Source: Lycium barbarum (taxonomy: Eukaryota > Streptophyta > Magnoliopsida > Solanales > Solanaceae). From it: DNA of 64,000 bases. Shown here one piece after another: positions 23,551-35,500 of this stretch. How positions within the stretch are numbered: the stretch's first letter is position 1; each line of letters starts with the position of its first letter. Location: the NCBI RefSeq assembly GCF_019175385.1, contig NC_083339.1, positions 79,070,307 to 79,134,306 of the forward strand. The letters run 5' to 3'. Both the position numbers and the translations under genes were made by a program. The notes under the pieces are model-generated. The model searched no databases. It was not told the origin of the DNA and saw only the letters and a program-made list of their open reading frames with translations.

Positions 23551-24078
23551 TGATAAGTCCAGTCATCAACCAAACACGAGAATAATACGAGTTCAATGCA
23601 ATGCAATGCAATAATAATCATATCACATCCATACACACATGCTAATGGTATTGTTTGCCCAGTAATTATGACTTATAGGGGACTCATGGTATCCATGTAC
23701 CACTCGCTCCGAAACTGACCTCGGATCACCAGCTTGTAACTAGGCCACATCCTCACCCCCTGTCAAATATGCCTTTATATATATTTCTATATCTGTTCAA
23801 TATGAATCTCGATGCATTTCCTGTTCAACAGGCAATATGGAATATGATCAGCCATTAAAGTCAATGTCAAGAATTACAACGCACCATGCCACAAATCATA
23901 ACAAGATCCAGGGAAAACGATTCAACCACAACATAAACACTCAATGAAGACCCTTATAATTAAATACAAGTCACCCTAGCCCATAGTATATCAAGACTCT
24001 AAAACGGTCAATCAGTAAATACACGAACCCCACCTTCTAACTAAATCCCTACCAAAATATATACATGAACTTTGCATA

Positions 24079-24781
24079 CGTTGTCTTGGGGAGCTCCAGT
24101 GTTATTTGTAAGAAAGAAAGATGGCTCGTTGCGATTGTGTATAGATTACAGACAGTTGAATAAGGTGACGATAAAAAACAAGTATGCGCTCTTGAGGATT
24201 GATGATTTATTTGATCAGTTGCATGGTGCCAGATGTTTTTCAAAGATAGAGTTGAGATCAAGTTATCATCAGGTCAGGGTCAGAGAGAAAGATATTATGA
24301 AGACGGCATTCAGGACCAGATATGGTCACTTCGAGTTCCTTGTAATGTCTTTTAGGTAAACTAATATGCCAGCAGTATTTATGGATTTGATGAACCGCGT
24401 ATTCAGGCCCTTCTTAGATCAGTTTGTGATTATATTTATCGATGACATTCCAGTCTACTCTCTATCAGAGGCTGAGCATGCGGATCATTTGCGTGTTGTG
24501 CTCAGGGTTCTTCAAGATAAGAAGTTGTATGCGAAGTTCTCCAAATTTGAGTTTTGGTTGAATTCTATGGCTTTTCTGGGGCATATTGTATTAGATGAAG
24601 GCATCAAGGTTGACACTCAGAAGATAGAGGCCATGAAGACATAGCCTAGACCCATGAGACCGACGGAGGTTCATAGTTTTCTAAGGTTGGCAGGATATTA
24701 TAGGAGATTTATAGAGGGATTCTCCTCTATTTCAGTGCCATTACCTAAATTGACGCAGAAGGTAGTAAGTTCCAGTGGACA
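24079..24781 (+). pseudogene. Element Z reverse transcriptase fragment
   Basis: Begins at [20 protein letters not shown] and carries [47 protein letters not shown] (both catalytic Asp present) and AGYYRRFIEGFSSIS. In-frame stops are TAA at about 24358 (relatives have TTA) and TAG at about 24644 (relatives have TGG). The RT fingers and all upstream gag/protease are missing. The frame is cut by solo LTR S1 in the segment linking RT to RNase H. Confidence 0.85.
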
Positions 24782-27135
24782 TGTCATGACCAAAGCCAAT
24801 TAATTGTGACGAGTGTCTGACCTCTAGTGACCAAACACCCTTATACACATATCTGAACAACAAGGGCCCATAAGTGACCTAAACTGATCTCATACTGCCT
24901 CATGAAAGGGTGACATTAAGAACTCTGTACAATCTGAATATACATAAACACATGCTGAAGAACAAAGTAAGCCAACTAGGCTGCTACATATACTGTACAC
25001 AAAAGAATAGAAGCCGACAAGGCTACATCATCTAACATATACAAACAACTGTCTACAGACCTTTATTGGAGTACAATACTGTAGAAAGGATGGGACAGGG
25101 CCCCGTCATACCCATAATGCCTATGCATCCCATAAGAATAGCATACCAAAAATAGACTGTAGCTCCGGATCAAATGGAGCGCACTGACCACTGCTGGATA
25201 TAGAAGTCCTAATGAACTGGACCACCTGGCTGTCTACCTGAACCTGTGGGCATGAACGCAGCCTCCCTCCCGCCTCCCCCCGAACAATAGGGGAGTCAGT
25301 ACGGATAATGTACTGAGTATGTAAAGCATAAGAGTAGCATAAGCATAAGAATCATGAATTGAATCTGGAACTCAAAAATCACTGACTGTCCACATAGATT
25401 TGTATGAACAAGTATATGTAAGCATATGCATAAATCTATATAACTGGCAATGCCTCTGTGGGCGCATAATATGCATGCTCTCAACGATAATCATACTCAT
25501 GCCTATCAATATAGGTCATACGTATATATGCGTATATAATGCATGTCAAGCCTCTTTGGGCATTCCATCATGTCATATCGGCCTCTCGGTAGCCATCATC
25601 ATCATATACATTGTTGCGGTATGTGCACCCGATCCTTATATCATTATTATGGTGCACCAGCAAATCAGGTGGTAATGCGTATATAACGCCATTCCCTTTC
25701 CTCATACCCTATATAAATATAATACTCGTGTATATAACGCCTTCTGGTCACGGGTCAATATGCATATATACATATGAATGAATGTAATTCATGAATAACT
25801 GTACATAGAACTGGACCCATGAACAGAAGCAACAATTATAAGCGGGGTACATGAACATCAAAGAGTAAAGTACTCCTAATGCTTCTAAGAGTAGAGTAAT
25901 ATGAAAGCTCGTTTACTCGTTTGTTGATTCATATCCTAAGATCATGCCAAAATGAAGGAAAAGATAGCCTTAGCATTCCTTAACGTCTCCTTAATCGCTT
26001 AACGTTCTCCTTCCAATTCACAAAGTCTACATTCAAGAGGAATTACACTAAAGTCAAGTCTTGAAGAACACACTTAAGCTCACACTAGCACAGTTAACAA
26101 ATTAATGAAATTTGGACAACATTTCCCCTATATCATCAACTTCCACCAAATGACAAAACAACTCCCAAACAACAATAATAACATCCAATATATCACAATC
26201 AAGAAGTTATATTCAATTAAACCCCGAGTCTAGCAAAAATCCCCCTTTTAAGTTCACTCATAGTCATCTTCTTCATTACACCATCCATGGCTTCTCCACG
26301 TGCATTCGTTTCCTTTTTAAGGGGTACTAAACCTTTACCTCAACTCAACCATAAGAATAAGATGGAAATCTTACCTTGTAATCAAAGAACTTCACTTCAC
26401 TCAACTTCCTCCAAGCTCACAGTCAACACAACTTTGAAAAGGAGCAAGAAACTCCACCTTCCATGGATTACCTTAAGCTTTTGATGTTGATCTTCTCGGT
26501 TGATGATATGGAAAGGTGGGAAGGGTTTTAGAACCTTAAAAAGCTCTCAAGAGGACTCTAGAAAGGTAAGTAAATAAGTGAGAGAAGGTGGAAATGAATT
26601 TGGGGCCGTTTGGGTTTTAAAAAGGTGGCCAAATCACACCCCGATGCACTTAGCGAAGAGTATGCGGCTCAGCACACTGAGTGTGCGGCCTTGGATTTGG
26701 GAGGGACTTGGCAGAAAGGCCAAAAATTTTGGAAAGTTGGCGCCCAGTGTGCGGGTCAGCACATTGAGTGTGCAACCGCACACTGCCCACTTTATCCCGG
26801 CTTTGCAAAAATGCGATCTTTTTGATTCGTTTGATCTCCAATCCTTATGGAATCTTCTTGGCACTTGTCTAGAACTTAATTAACTATATACGGGGCCTCA
26901 TGTATCTCCCTCATGGTGATGCTAGGAAATACGTAGCTCAAATGATACGAAATTTCCAAAACATGGTTCAACCTTAAGCTTCTCCAACGAACTCACTTCT
27001 TTTACCTCAAATGCCTTTGGAATCTTAATTAGAATCATCAATCATCCTTTTTAATCTCACGAGGGATTCATTTCCACTTTAGGTTTACATTGACATGTTC
27101 ATAATGCGGGCGACACGAAAATCCACGGTGTAACG
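24782..27135 (-). repeat. Solo LTR S1 (2354 bp) inside Z
   Basis: On the plus strand it runs TGTCATGACC...GGTGTAACG with GGACA on both sides (24777-24781 and 27136-27140), so it is a minus-oriented solo LTR. The outer base that should be A is G (27135). The tail resembles the LTRs of C. It contains the conserved stem-loop (about 25290-25325), the donor-like AAG|GTAAGAT on the minus strand (about 26370), and its own palindrome cluster. Confidence 0.87.
26660..26790 (-). promoter_or_regulatory. GCACAC-TGA-GTGTGC palindrome cluster in S1
   Basis: GCACACTGAGTGTGC at 26672-26686, and related CACATTGAGTGTGC and GCACACTG near 26758-26785. It sits where other LTRs carry ACGG-N-CCGT palindromes, but with a different sequence. 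Confidence 0.5.
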
Positions 27136-28747
27136 GGACAGACGCTTGTGGGCAGAGTTTTCAGGAGTTGACGAACAGACTGACTTCAGTGCCAGTTTTG
27201 GCACTTCCAGAGGGATCAGAGGTTTATTTGATTTATTGTGACACTTCGGGTATCGGACTGAGTTGTGGGTTGATGCAGCATGGTAAAGTTATTGTTTATA
27301 CTTAGAGGCAACTGAGGAAGCATGAGAAGAACTATCTGACATATGATTTGGAGTTAGCTGCGGTGATTCATGCACTTAAGGTTTAGTACATTATTTATAT
27401 ATTGTTCACGTTGATGTTTACACAGATCATAAGAGCCTCTAGTACATCTTTAAGCAGAAAGAGTTGAATTTGCATCAGAGGCGATGGTTGGAGCTATTGA
27501 AGGATTATGATGTTGATATTTTATACCATCCAGGGAAGGCGAATGTACTAGCCGATGCCCTTAGCTATAGATCCATGGGTAGTCTATCTTGCTTGCAAGC
27601 AGGGAAAAGGGAGCTAGCGCTCGAGCTTCATTAGTTAGCAAGCCTAGGAGTTCGATTATTGGACGCAGGTGATGCAGAGTTTCAATTCCGGATACGATGG
27701 CATCCTCCTTAGTAGCTGAGGTTAAGGAACACCAGTATGATGATCCTTCTTTGATTCGGTGCAGGAAGATGGCCCCACAAAAAAAGAAGTCACCCTTTGA
27801 GATTTCCAGAGATGGAGTTCCAAGGTATTGAGGCAGATTGTGTGTTTCGGATGTTGCAGTGTTACGTCAGCAGATTTTGGAAGAAGCTTGTTATTCCCGC
27901 TTTCCTATTCATCAAGGGTAGACGAAGATGCACCATGATATCAGAGAGTTTTATTAGTGGAATGGTATGAAGAAGGATATAGAAGAGTTCGTGGCTTAAT
28001 GCCCCAATTTTCCACCGGTAAAGGTTAAGCATTAGGAGCCTGATGGGTTGTTGCAAGATATAGAGATTCCGACTTGGAAATGAGAGGCGATTAATATGGA
28101 TTTCATTACAGGCTTACCTCGTTCCCAGCACAAGTCCGACTCAATATGGGCGATTGTTGATAGAATCTAGAAGTCAGCACATTTTCTACCTGTCAGGACA
28201 ACCTATTCCCCCGAAGATTATGCGAAGTTGTATATTAAGGAGACTGTGCGACTTCATGGTGTTCTTATATCTATTATTTCAGACAGAGGTGTACAGTTTA
28301 CAGCTAACTTCTAAAGATCCTTCCAGAAGGGTTTGGGGACACAGGTGAACCTCAGTATAACATTTCATCCCCAGACAAACGGGCAGGCTGAGCGTACTAT
28401 TCAAATGCTTGAGGATATGCTACGAGCATGTGTGATAGACTTTAGAGGTAGCTGGGATGATGAATTTCAACTTATTGAGTTTGCATATAATAATAGCTAC
28501 CATTTCAATATCCAGATGGCCCCATATGAGGCCCTATAAGGGCGGAAGTGTAGATCTCCTATTGGATGTTTTGAGGTAGGAGAATCAAAGTTAATAGGCC
28601 CTGATTAGGTATAGCAAGTGCTGGAGAAGGTTAAGCTCATTCAGGAGAGATTTCTAGTAGCTCAGAGTCGCCAGAAGTCTTATTCAGATAACAAACGATG
28701 AAACTTGGAATTCCAGGTGGATGACTGGCTGTTTCTGAAGATATCAC
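27136..28747 (+). pseudogene. Element Z RNase H and integrase (proximal part)
   Basis: RNase H remnants include YLIYCDTSGIGLSCGLMQHG-like sequence, [20 protein letters not shown] and TDHKSL. The integrase zinc-binding region, the MDFITGLPRSQ region and the core HPQTNGQAERTIQMLEDMLR follow, then FAYNNSYHFNIQMAPYEAL. Stops are frequent (for example at about 27305, 27633 and 28313), so this is heavily decayed. The frame runs into the TSD of A at ...FLKI and resumes after A with SPMKGV. Confidence 0.83.
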
Positions 28748-29110
28748 TGTTACACCTCGAAAATTCCGTATGTGTTGCCTTGTGGATAGGATAATGTGAG
28801 CTTAAGGTGATTATGAAATCCCAACAAGGTTAAGCGAAGGATTAGATAGCTTGAGGTTTATACAATAAGATTTTGAAGTTCTACGAATATGTGAAGTTTA
28901 GTTTGTTGAAGGGAGCGAAATGTAAGTCGTGTACGGAAAGGTTCCGCTACGATTGAGCTAATGTTTATGTGGTGATGTTTTGAAGGCTGATATAGATCCT
29001 ATTGTATGGTTAATGAAGTATTATACAAGTGTTAAGAAGGTTCCATAGGGATTGGAGATCGAACGAAACGACGGAAACCATTTCAGGGAATTGGAGTTAT
29101 ACGACCACTT

Positions 29111-29243
29111 ATATGGTCCGTATAACTTTATACGGCCCGTATAAGGTGTCCGTATAACTCCCAGCAGGGAGATGATTTTCTGGTCGGTGAACCACGACCA
29201 CTTATACGGACCGTACAATACTATAAGGACCGTATAAGTGTCT
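29111..29243 (+). promoter_or_regulatory. ACGG-N-CCGT palindrome cluster in the A LTR
   Basis: ATATGGTCCGTAT (29111-29123), ATACGGCCCGTAT (29130-29142), ATACGGACCGTAC (29204-29216) and further half-sites. The cluster ends about 35 bp before the TATA box. The 3' LTR keeps part of it at 36745-36865. Confidence 0.6.
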
Positions 29244-29277
29244 GTGGAAGTCCCGACGGGCTGATTTTTAATGTTTG

Positions 29278-29285
29278 TATAAATA
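29278..29285 (+). promoter_or_regulatory. TATA box of the A LTR
   Basis: TATAAATA, followed by GATGC. The same box is found in the 3' LTR at 36903-36910, and a second copy at 36926-36933 beside the deletion scar. Confidence 0.7.
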
Positions 29286-29527
29286 GATGCATTGGGTTAT
29301 TTTACTTCATTTTTCATATTCTACAAGTGTTGAGAGCTCAAAAACCCTCCTGTAAGCATATTCCACTCAAGTTCAAGAGAACACAAAGATCAAAGCCTAG
29401 AATCAAGGGTTTATGTGTTAGAAAGCTTCCAAGGGTTAGAGGACCACAAGAAATTCCATTGGAGGAGAACTAGGGTTTGGTTCAAGTGAAGTATTTTCAC
29501 TCAAGATTCATTCCCACACCCTCTAAG

Positions 29528-29978
29528 GCAAGTTTTATGGTATTTCCATGTTGTTTAAGGTGTTTGAAAGTTGAAACACTTGGATTGTCAAAGAATATAG
29601 AAAATGGGTCTTGAATGTGAGAATAGTGTCATTTTTGAGTAATTGTTTGGATCGAGTAATGATTCGTGATATGATATGATTATAATCATGTTATAAATGA
29701 CATTATGAGCGTGGGATAGACATTGTATATGAGTGGATATAATAGTGTGCTATGATCATGAATATGGATGAATTGGAAGTGAATTGAGAAGTAAGGATAA
29801 TGTATGTGATTAAAGAGTATTGTTATGATAATGTGAATATTATGATTGATGTTTGGGAGTTGATATATGATATGGGGGGAAGTCGTATAAATAAAGGAGA
29901 TGCTGTCCAATTTTCTTTAAGCTTTAGTCTTGTATGCTAAGCTATCGATTTTCTAATGATAGTATAACTCTAATGAAG
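29528..29978 (+). other. Intron-like segment 1 in the A leader (451 nt)
   Basis: Bounded by TAAG|GCAAGT (a GC-type donor, or a decayed GT) and TGAAG|GTAGAAACG. Length and boundaries match L, B and D. Splicing is inferred. Confidence 0.4.
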
Positions 29979-30035
29979 GTAGAAACGTGAGCATTGAAGG
30001 AGAACGTGCAAGTGATAGAATAGTTGAACGAAAAG

Positions 30036-31537
30036 GTATGTAAGGCTAACCCTTCTTTCATAAGGCATGGTTCCTTGGCCAAATATCTACTCTTCTATAA
30101 GCCTATGATGTCCTCCAAATGATGCCATCTTCAAAAGCTACTAAGCTCATGATTCTTGATATATTACGATTGTACTAAATTCCTCGTATGACGAATAATC
30201 CTACAAGGATAGATGTAATGAACGACGATAATAATGATAATGATAATGATGACGATGATAATAGTAATGATGTTAAAGATTCCTATGAGCTTATATGTAT
30301 GTGTGTCTATGTATGGCTATTATGAAACCCCGAGCTTATATGGCCGGGTAGAATATATAGATGTATATGTATATGACGATGCGCGCGCACCACTGCTGTT
30401 GGGTATGGATAACCCTGAAGCCTTGGTTGGGCCAGGAATGTGAACCCTGAGCCTTGGTTAGCCAGGTATGTATGATAACCGAGCCTAGCCATGGTCGGGA
30501 CCGTGAAACACCGAACTTTCATGGTCGGGTATGCTATGTAAATGATATGGATATTTATATGATATAGATATGAGTATGAATACGAATATGATACGAACAC
30601 GAATAAGAATATGTATATGAATACGACTATGAATACGAAATGTAAATGAGTACGGATACGGATATGGATGTATGTACACAATTACGCGTTAGAAATGGAA
30701 ACTCCCTATGAGAAGAGAGTAAGTGCTTATGGCGATGATACTACTATCTCCCATCTTATACTATTTCTTATGTTGGTTATTGTGCTTCTATAATGATGTT
30801 GATCATGCTTTACATACTCAGTACATTCTTCGTACTGACGTCCTTTTGTTTGTGGACGTTGCGTCATGCCCGCAGGTGGCCAGGGAGACAGGCTTGATCC
30901 ATAGCTTTATTACTCTGGGTCTACATAGCGGCGCTCCATTTCATTCGGAACTGTAACTTTTGGTATTGATTCTTTTGTGTACATATTTATGGGCATAGCG
31001 GGGTCCTGTCCCGCATATATGATATGACATACTCTCCTTAGAGGCTCATAGACATGTGTATATGGTTAGACGTGTTTGTCCTTGTCGGCCTATATTTTAG
31101 ATGTCATTTTGTTAGCCTCATCGGCTTAAGTACATTGCTATGGGCATTGCTATTAATGGTGATATGAATATATGTATTGTTGCCCAAATGGAAATAGTAT
31201 GATTGATGGATAGAACACACGATTTAATATGTGACTCACCTAGATGTCTATGTAAAGGTATGTTAAGAGGTGTCCGGGTGCACTAGCACCGGGTGCCCGT
31301 CGCGGCCCTCCGGTTGGGTCGTGACAAAAGTGGTATCAGAACAGTTCTGTCCTAGGGTGTGTCTACGAGCCGTGTTCAGTAGAGTCTTGGTTATGGGTGT
31401 GCTGCGCGCCACACTTATAAACAAGAGGCTGCGGGCATTTTAGGAATGAATGACCTTTTTTCTTCATAAGTTTGTGCGATGGAGCTATGGCATGAGAACT
31501 TATTTTCCTTAACCATGCCATGTGTTATGTATTTCAG
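30036..31537 (+). other. Intron-like segment 2 in the A leader, spanning the LTR end and primer site
   Basis: Donor AAAAG|GTATGTAAGG at 30036. Acceptor TATTTCAG ends at 31537, two bases before the gag ATG, with a branch-like CCTTAAC about 30 nt upstream. Removing it would give a short-leader gag mRNA lacking the primer site. Equivalent boundaries give 1530 nt in L and 1491 nt in B. Confidence 0.4.
31331..31342 (+). other. Primer-binding site of element A (tRNA-iMet)
   Basis: TGGTATCAGAAC, one transition away from the perfect iMet site seen in L, four bases after the LTR end. Confidence 0.85.
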
Positions 31538-31539
31538 AG

Positions 31540-32598
31540 ATGCCTGTAAAGAGAAAGGCTACGACAACCCAAAACGGCAAGACAGTGGCAAAAAAGCGGG
31601 CTGAAAGAGCACCGCTAACAGTTGTAGAGGAAAGTGAGTCCCAGAATGCGGCTCAATCTCAGTCCTCCCAGTCAGTGCCTATTTCTGAGGAGCGTTAGGG
31701 AGCCTCAGCCCCAGCTCCAGTACCTCCGGCTCCTCCACCGGATGCTTCAGGCCAAGATGTAAAAGAGGCCATTCATTTGCTTACTCAATTGGTTGCTGTC
31801 CAGACTCAGCGGCAAAGTACAGGGCAAGGTGATAGGGCTGTTAGTGCAAGGGCCCGTGATTTCATTAGTTTGAACCCTCTGGAATTCTTTAGATCAAAGC
31901 CGGACGAGGACCCTCAGAATTTTATTGATGGAATGTTGAGGATGCCTCGGTTGATACATGCTTCGGACACCGAATCGGTGGAGCTAGCGTCCTATAGATT
32001 GAGGGATGTTGCGGTTCATTAGTACACTGTTGTGATAGTTTCATGGGGAGCCAATGCGCCTTCCCCGGTATGGCAAGAGTTTGTAGATTCTTTCCTCCGA
32101 CATTATTTGCCTCCAGAGGTTCGGTGAGCTAGAGCCGATAAGTTCCTGAATTTGAGGCAAGGAAGCATGAGTGCTTTAGAGTATAGTCTCCGCTTCAATT
32201 CTTTGGCTAGGTATGCTTCGACCATGGTAGCGGATATGGGTGACGGAGTGCACTGATTTGTGAAAGGCCTAGGGCCACATTTGTTGGATAGGTGCTTGAC
32301 TGCGTCCCTTCAGGACAACATGGATATTTCACGCATTTAGGCCCATGCCCAAAATTTAGAAGAAAGCCTACAACAGCAAAAGAGTGAGCATGAGCATGAT
32401 AGGGGGCATAGCAAGCGGGCTAGATGTTTGGGTCCGATGAGTGCGCCTCCATGATTTTCGAGGCATTCCGGCCATTCTATGACTAGTGCGCCTCCATGAT
32501 TTTCAGGCCAGAGATTTGATAGGTCCACTCATTCCGGGCCGAGTCAGAGTTTTTCGGGATCGAAATTCAGAGGTGATTCGGGTCAGGCGAGGCCACCA
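31540..32598 (+). pseudogene. Element A gag
   Basis: ATG at 31540 opens MPVKRKATTTQNGKTVAKKR, a basic N-terminus, then an acidic/Ser and Pro-rich linker, and the capsid-like region (LNPLEFFRSKPDEDPQNFID, SLRFNSLARYASTMVADMG, GLGPHLLDRCLTAS). Stops at about 31698, 32020, 32126, 32254 and 32338 replace Gln, Trp, Arg, Arg and Gln codons, and a rearrangement follows near 32450 where a short APP-type segment is duplicated. The zinc-knuckle part is placed with pol because it opens a fresh long frame. Gag would form the particle shell and bind element RNA. Confidence 0.85.
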
Positions 32599-35500
32599 GT
32601 GCCGCGATGTTCCCAGTGTGGGAAGTTACATTGGGGTCCATGCCGATTAGGTTCAGAGGTTTGCTATTCATGTAGTCAGCCAGGCCACATTATGCGTGAT
32701 TGCCCCTCAGTTGGTGGTAGAGGTAGGACCCAACCTTCGGGGTCGGTAGCCGGATCTTCATCATCTATACGCCCTATGGGGCCAGGTTCACATGCGCCAG
32801 TCGGCCATAGTAGAGGCAGAGGAAGAGCCCCCAGTTCTAGCGGTCCTCAGCACCGTATTTATGCTTTGGCTGGACGCCAAGATCTTGAGTCTTCTCCTGA
32901 TGTTGTCACAGGTATATCATCGGTATTTTCTCATGATGTATATGCTTTGATAGATCTGGGCCCCACATTTTCGTATGTTACTCCATATATTGCGGGTCGG
33001 TTTAGAGTCCAACCGGAGTCGATCAAACCTTTTGTGGTGTCTACACCCGTGGGTGAATCGGTAATAGCTAGCCGAGTATACAAAAATTGCATAGTTGTGA
33101 TTTGTGACCGTCGTACTATGATTGACTTGCACGAGTTAAAAATGGTAGACTTTGATGTTATTATGGGCATGGATTGGTTGGCTTCTTGCTATGCCAATGT
33201 TGAATGTAGAATGAAAATGGTTCGTTTCCAATTTCTGGGAGAACCAGTTAGAGAATGGAAAGGGAATACTGCGTCACCAAAAGGTAGGTTTATTTCCTAT
33301 CTAAAGGAAAGGAAAATGATCACAAAAGGATGCATTTATCATCTAGTTCGGGTTCAAGATGTAGAAGCTGAACTGCCGACTCTTCAGTCAATTCCCGTAG
33401 TGAATGAGTTTCCAGATGTATTCCCGGAAGAGCTTCTAGGCCTTCCTCCCGAGCGGGAGATTAATTTTGCGATTGATGTATTGCCAGACACTAAGCCTAT
33501 ATCTATTCCTCCTTATAGAATGGCTCCCGCAGAATTGAAAGAGTTGAAGGAGCAATTGAAAGACTTGCTTGAGAAAGGCTTTATTAGGCCTAGTTTATCC
33601 CCGTGGGGAGCACCCGTATTGTTTGTCCGGAAGAAAAATGGCTCCTTGCGAATGTGCATCGACTATTGGCAATTGAATAAGGTGACGATTAAGAATAAAT
33701 ATCTTCTTCCGAGGATTGATGACTTGTTTGATCAACTAATGCACCGACAGTATTTATGGATTCGATGAACAATGTGTTCAGGCCCTTCCTAGATCTATTT
33801 GTGATTGTATTCATCGACGATATTTTGGTGTATTCTAGATCCGAGGCAGAGCATGCGGATCATTTGCGTACTGTCCTTAGAGTTCTTCAAACTCGAGGGT
33901 TGTTTGCAAAATTTTCTATGTGTGAGTTTTGATTGAACTCAGTGACATTTTTGGGGCACATTGTTGCAGCCGATGGTATTCGGGTAGATAGACGAAAGAT
34001 TGAGGCCGTGAAGACTTGGCCAAGGACCATAACTCCTACGAAGGTTCGTAGCTTTCTGGGCTTAGCAGGTTACTACAGGAGACTGTGGAAGGTTTTTCTT
34101 CTATTTCCGCACCACTCACAAAGCTGACCCAGAAATCAGCTAAGTTTCAATGGACAGATGCTGGTGAACGTAGTTTCCAAGAGTTAAAAGATAGATTGAC
34201 TTCTGCCCCCATCCTAACACTTCCAGAGAGATTGGAAGGTTATGTTGTTTATTGCGATGCTTCAGGCATTGGGCTAGGCTGTGTGTTGATGCAACGTGGT
34301 AAGGTGATCGCGTATGCTTCAAGGCAATTACGGAAACATGAGAAGAATTATCCAACCCATGATCTAGAATTGGCTGCAGTGATTCATGCATTAAAGATAT
34401 GGAGAAATTATTTATATGGTGTCCACGTGAATATTTATACAGATCATAAGAGCCTTCAGTATATCTTCAAGCAAAAAGAGTTGCATTTGCGGCAACAACG
34501 ATGGTTGGAACTGCTAAAAGATTATGATGTTGATATCTTATATCACCCTGGAAAGGCAAATGTTGTGGCTGATGCTCTTAGCCGTAGATCTATGGGAAGT
34601 TTATGTGATGTTGAGCCAGAGAAAAGAGAAATGGCTCGTGAGCTCCAGCAGTTAGCTAGTTTGGGAGTTCGAGTATTGGACTCAGGTAGCAGGGGAACTA
34701 CCATTCATGATTCAACAGTCTCGTCACTAGTGGTGGAAGTGAAGGAGCGACAATGCGAAGATCCCATACTAATGCATTACAGAGATACACTCCCTCAGAA
34801 GGAGAAGTCATCATTTAAGATTGCAGGAGACGGAGCTCTCCGATGCCGAGGCAGATTATGTGTTCCTGATGTGGCAGGTTTATGCCACCAAATATTGAGA
34901 GAAGCCCATTGCTCCCGTTATTCTGTCCACCCTGGAGCGACGAAAATGTACCATGATCTTAAGTCTATATATTGGTGGAATGGGATGAAGAAAGATATAG
35001 CGGAATTCGTAGCTCAATGTCCCAACTGTCAACAAGTGAAAATCGAGCACCAAAAGCCGGGTGGATTGTTGCAAGCTATAGAAATTCCAACTTGGAAGTG
35101 GGAAGTGATTAACATGGATTTCATTACAGGCTTATCCCGTTCCTGATGTAAGTATGATTCTATATAGGTGATTGTGGATAGACTCACGAAGTTAGCTCAT
35201 TTCTTACCAGTTAGAACGACATATGTAGCAGAAGATTATGCAAAGCTTTATGTTAAAGAAATAGTGCGACTCCATGGTGTCCCAGCATCTATTATCTCAG
35301 ATAGAGGAACTCAGCTTACAGCTAATTTTTGGAAGTCCTTTCAAGAGGGTTTAGGGACTCAAGTGAGCCGTAGCACGACATTTCACCCGCAGACTGATGG
35401 ACAAGCTGAACGTACCATTCAGACTCTTGAGGATATGTTACGAGCGTGTATGATAGATTTTAGAGCTAATTGGGATGATCACTTACCCCTCATTGAATTT

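Larger units (their letters stand above)
21742..24077. other. Unassigned AT-rich region between the MITE and element Z
   Basis: No reliable coding frame or element terminus found. It contains a 33-bp tandem duplication, a diverged repeat of about 185 bp, and a short ATGCA microsatellite (about 23594-23612). Parts such as 23660-23780 look like LTR or leader sequence of unknown elements, but I cannot place them. Confidence 0.5.
28748..31326 (+). repeat. 5' LTR of element A (2579 bp)
   Basis: Starts TGTTACACCTCG, ends GGGTCGTGACA. Order within: palindrome cluster (29111-29243), TATAAATA (29278-29285), exon-like leader, donor-like AAG|GCAAGT (29528), exon-like piece 29979-30035, donor AAG|GTATGTAAGG (30036), degenerate tandem units of about 33 bp with CCTTGGTTGGCCAGGTATGT-like sequence (about 30400-30535), a hexamer tract (30540-30670), and the stem-loop CAGTACATTCTTCGTACTG (about 30829). 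Confidence 0.93.

Noticed and set aside
21742..24077. Helitron or autonomous DNA transposon
   Set aside because: I saw no convincing CTRR end with hairpin, no terminal inverted repeats and no transposase or helicase motif.
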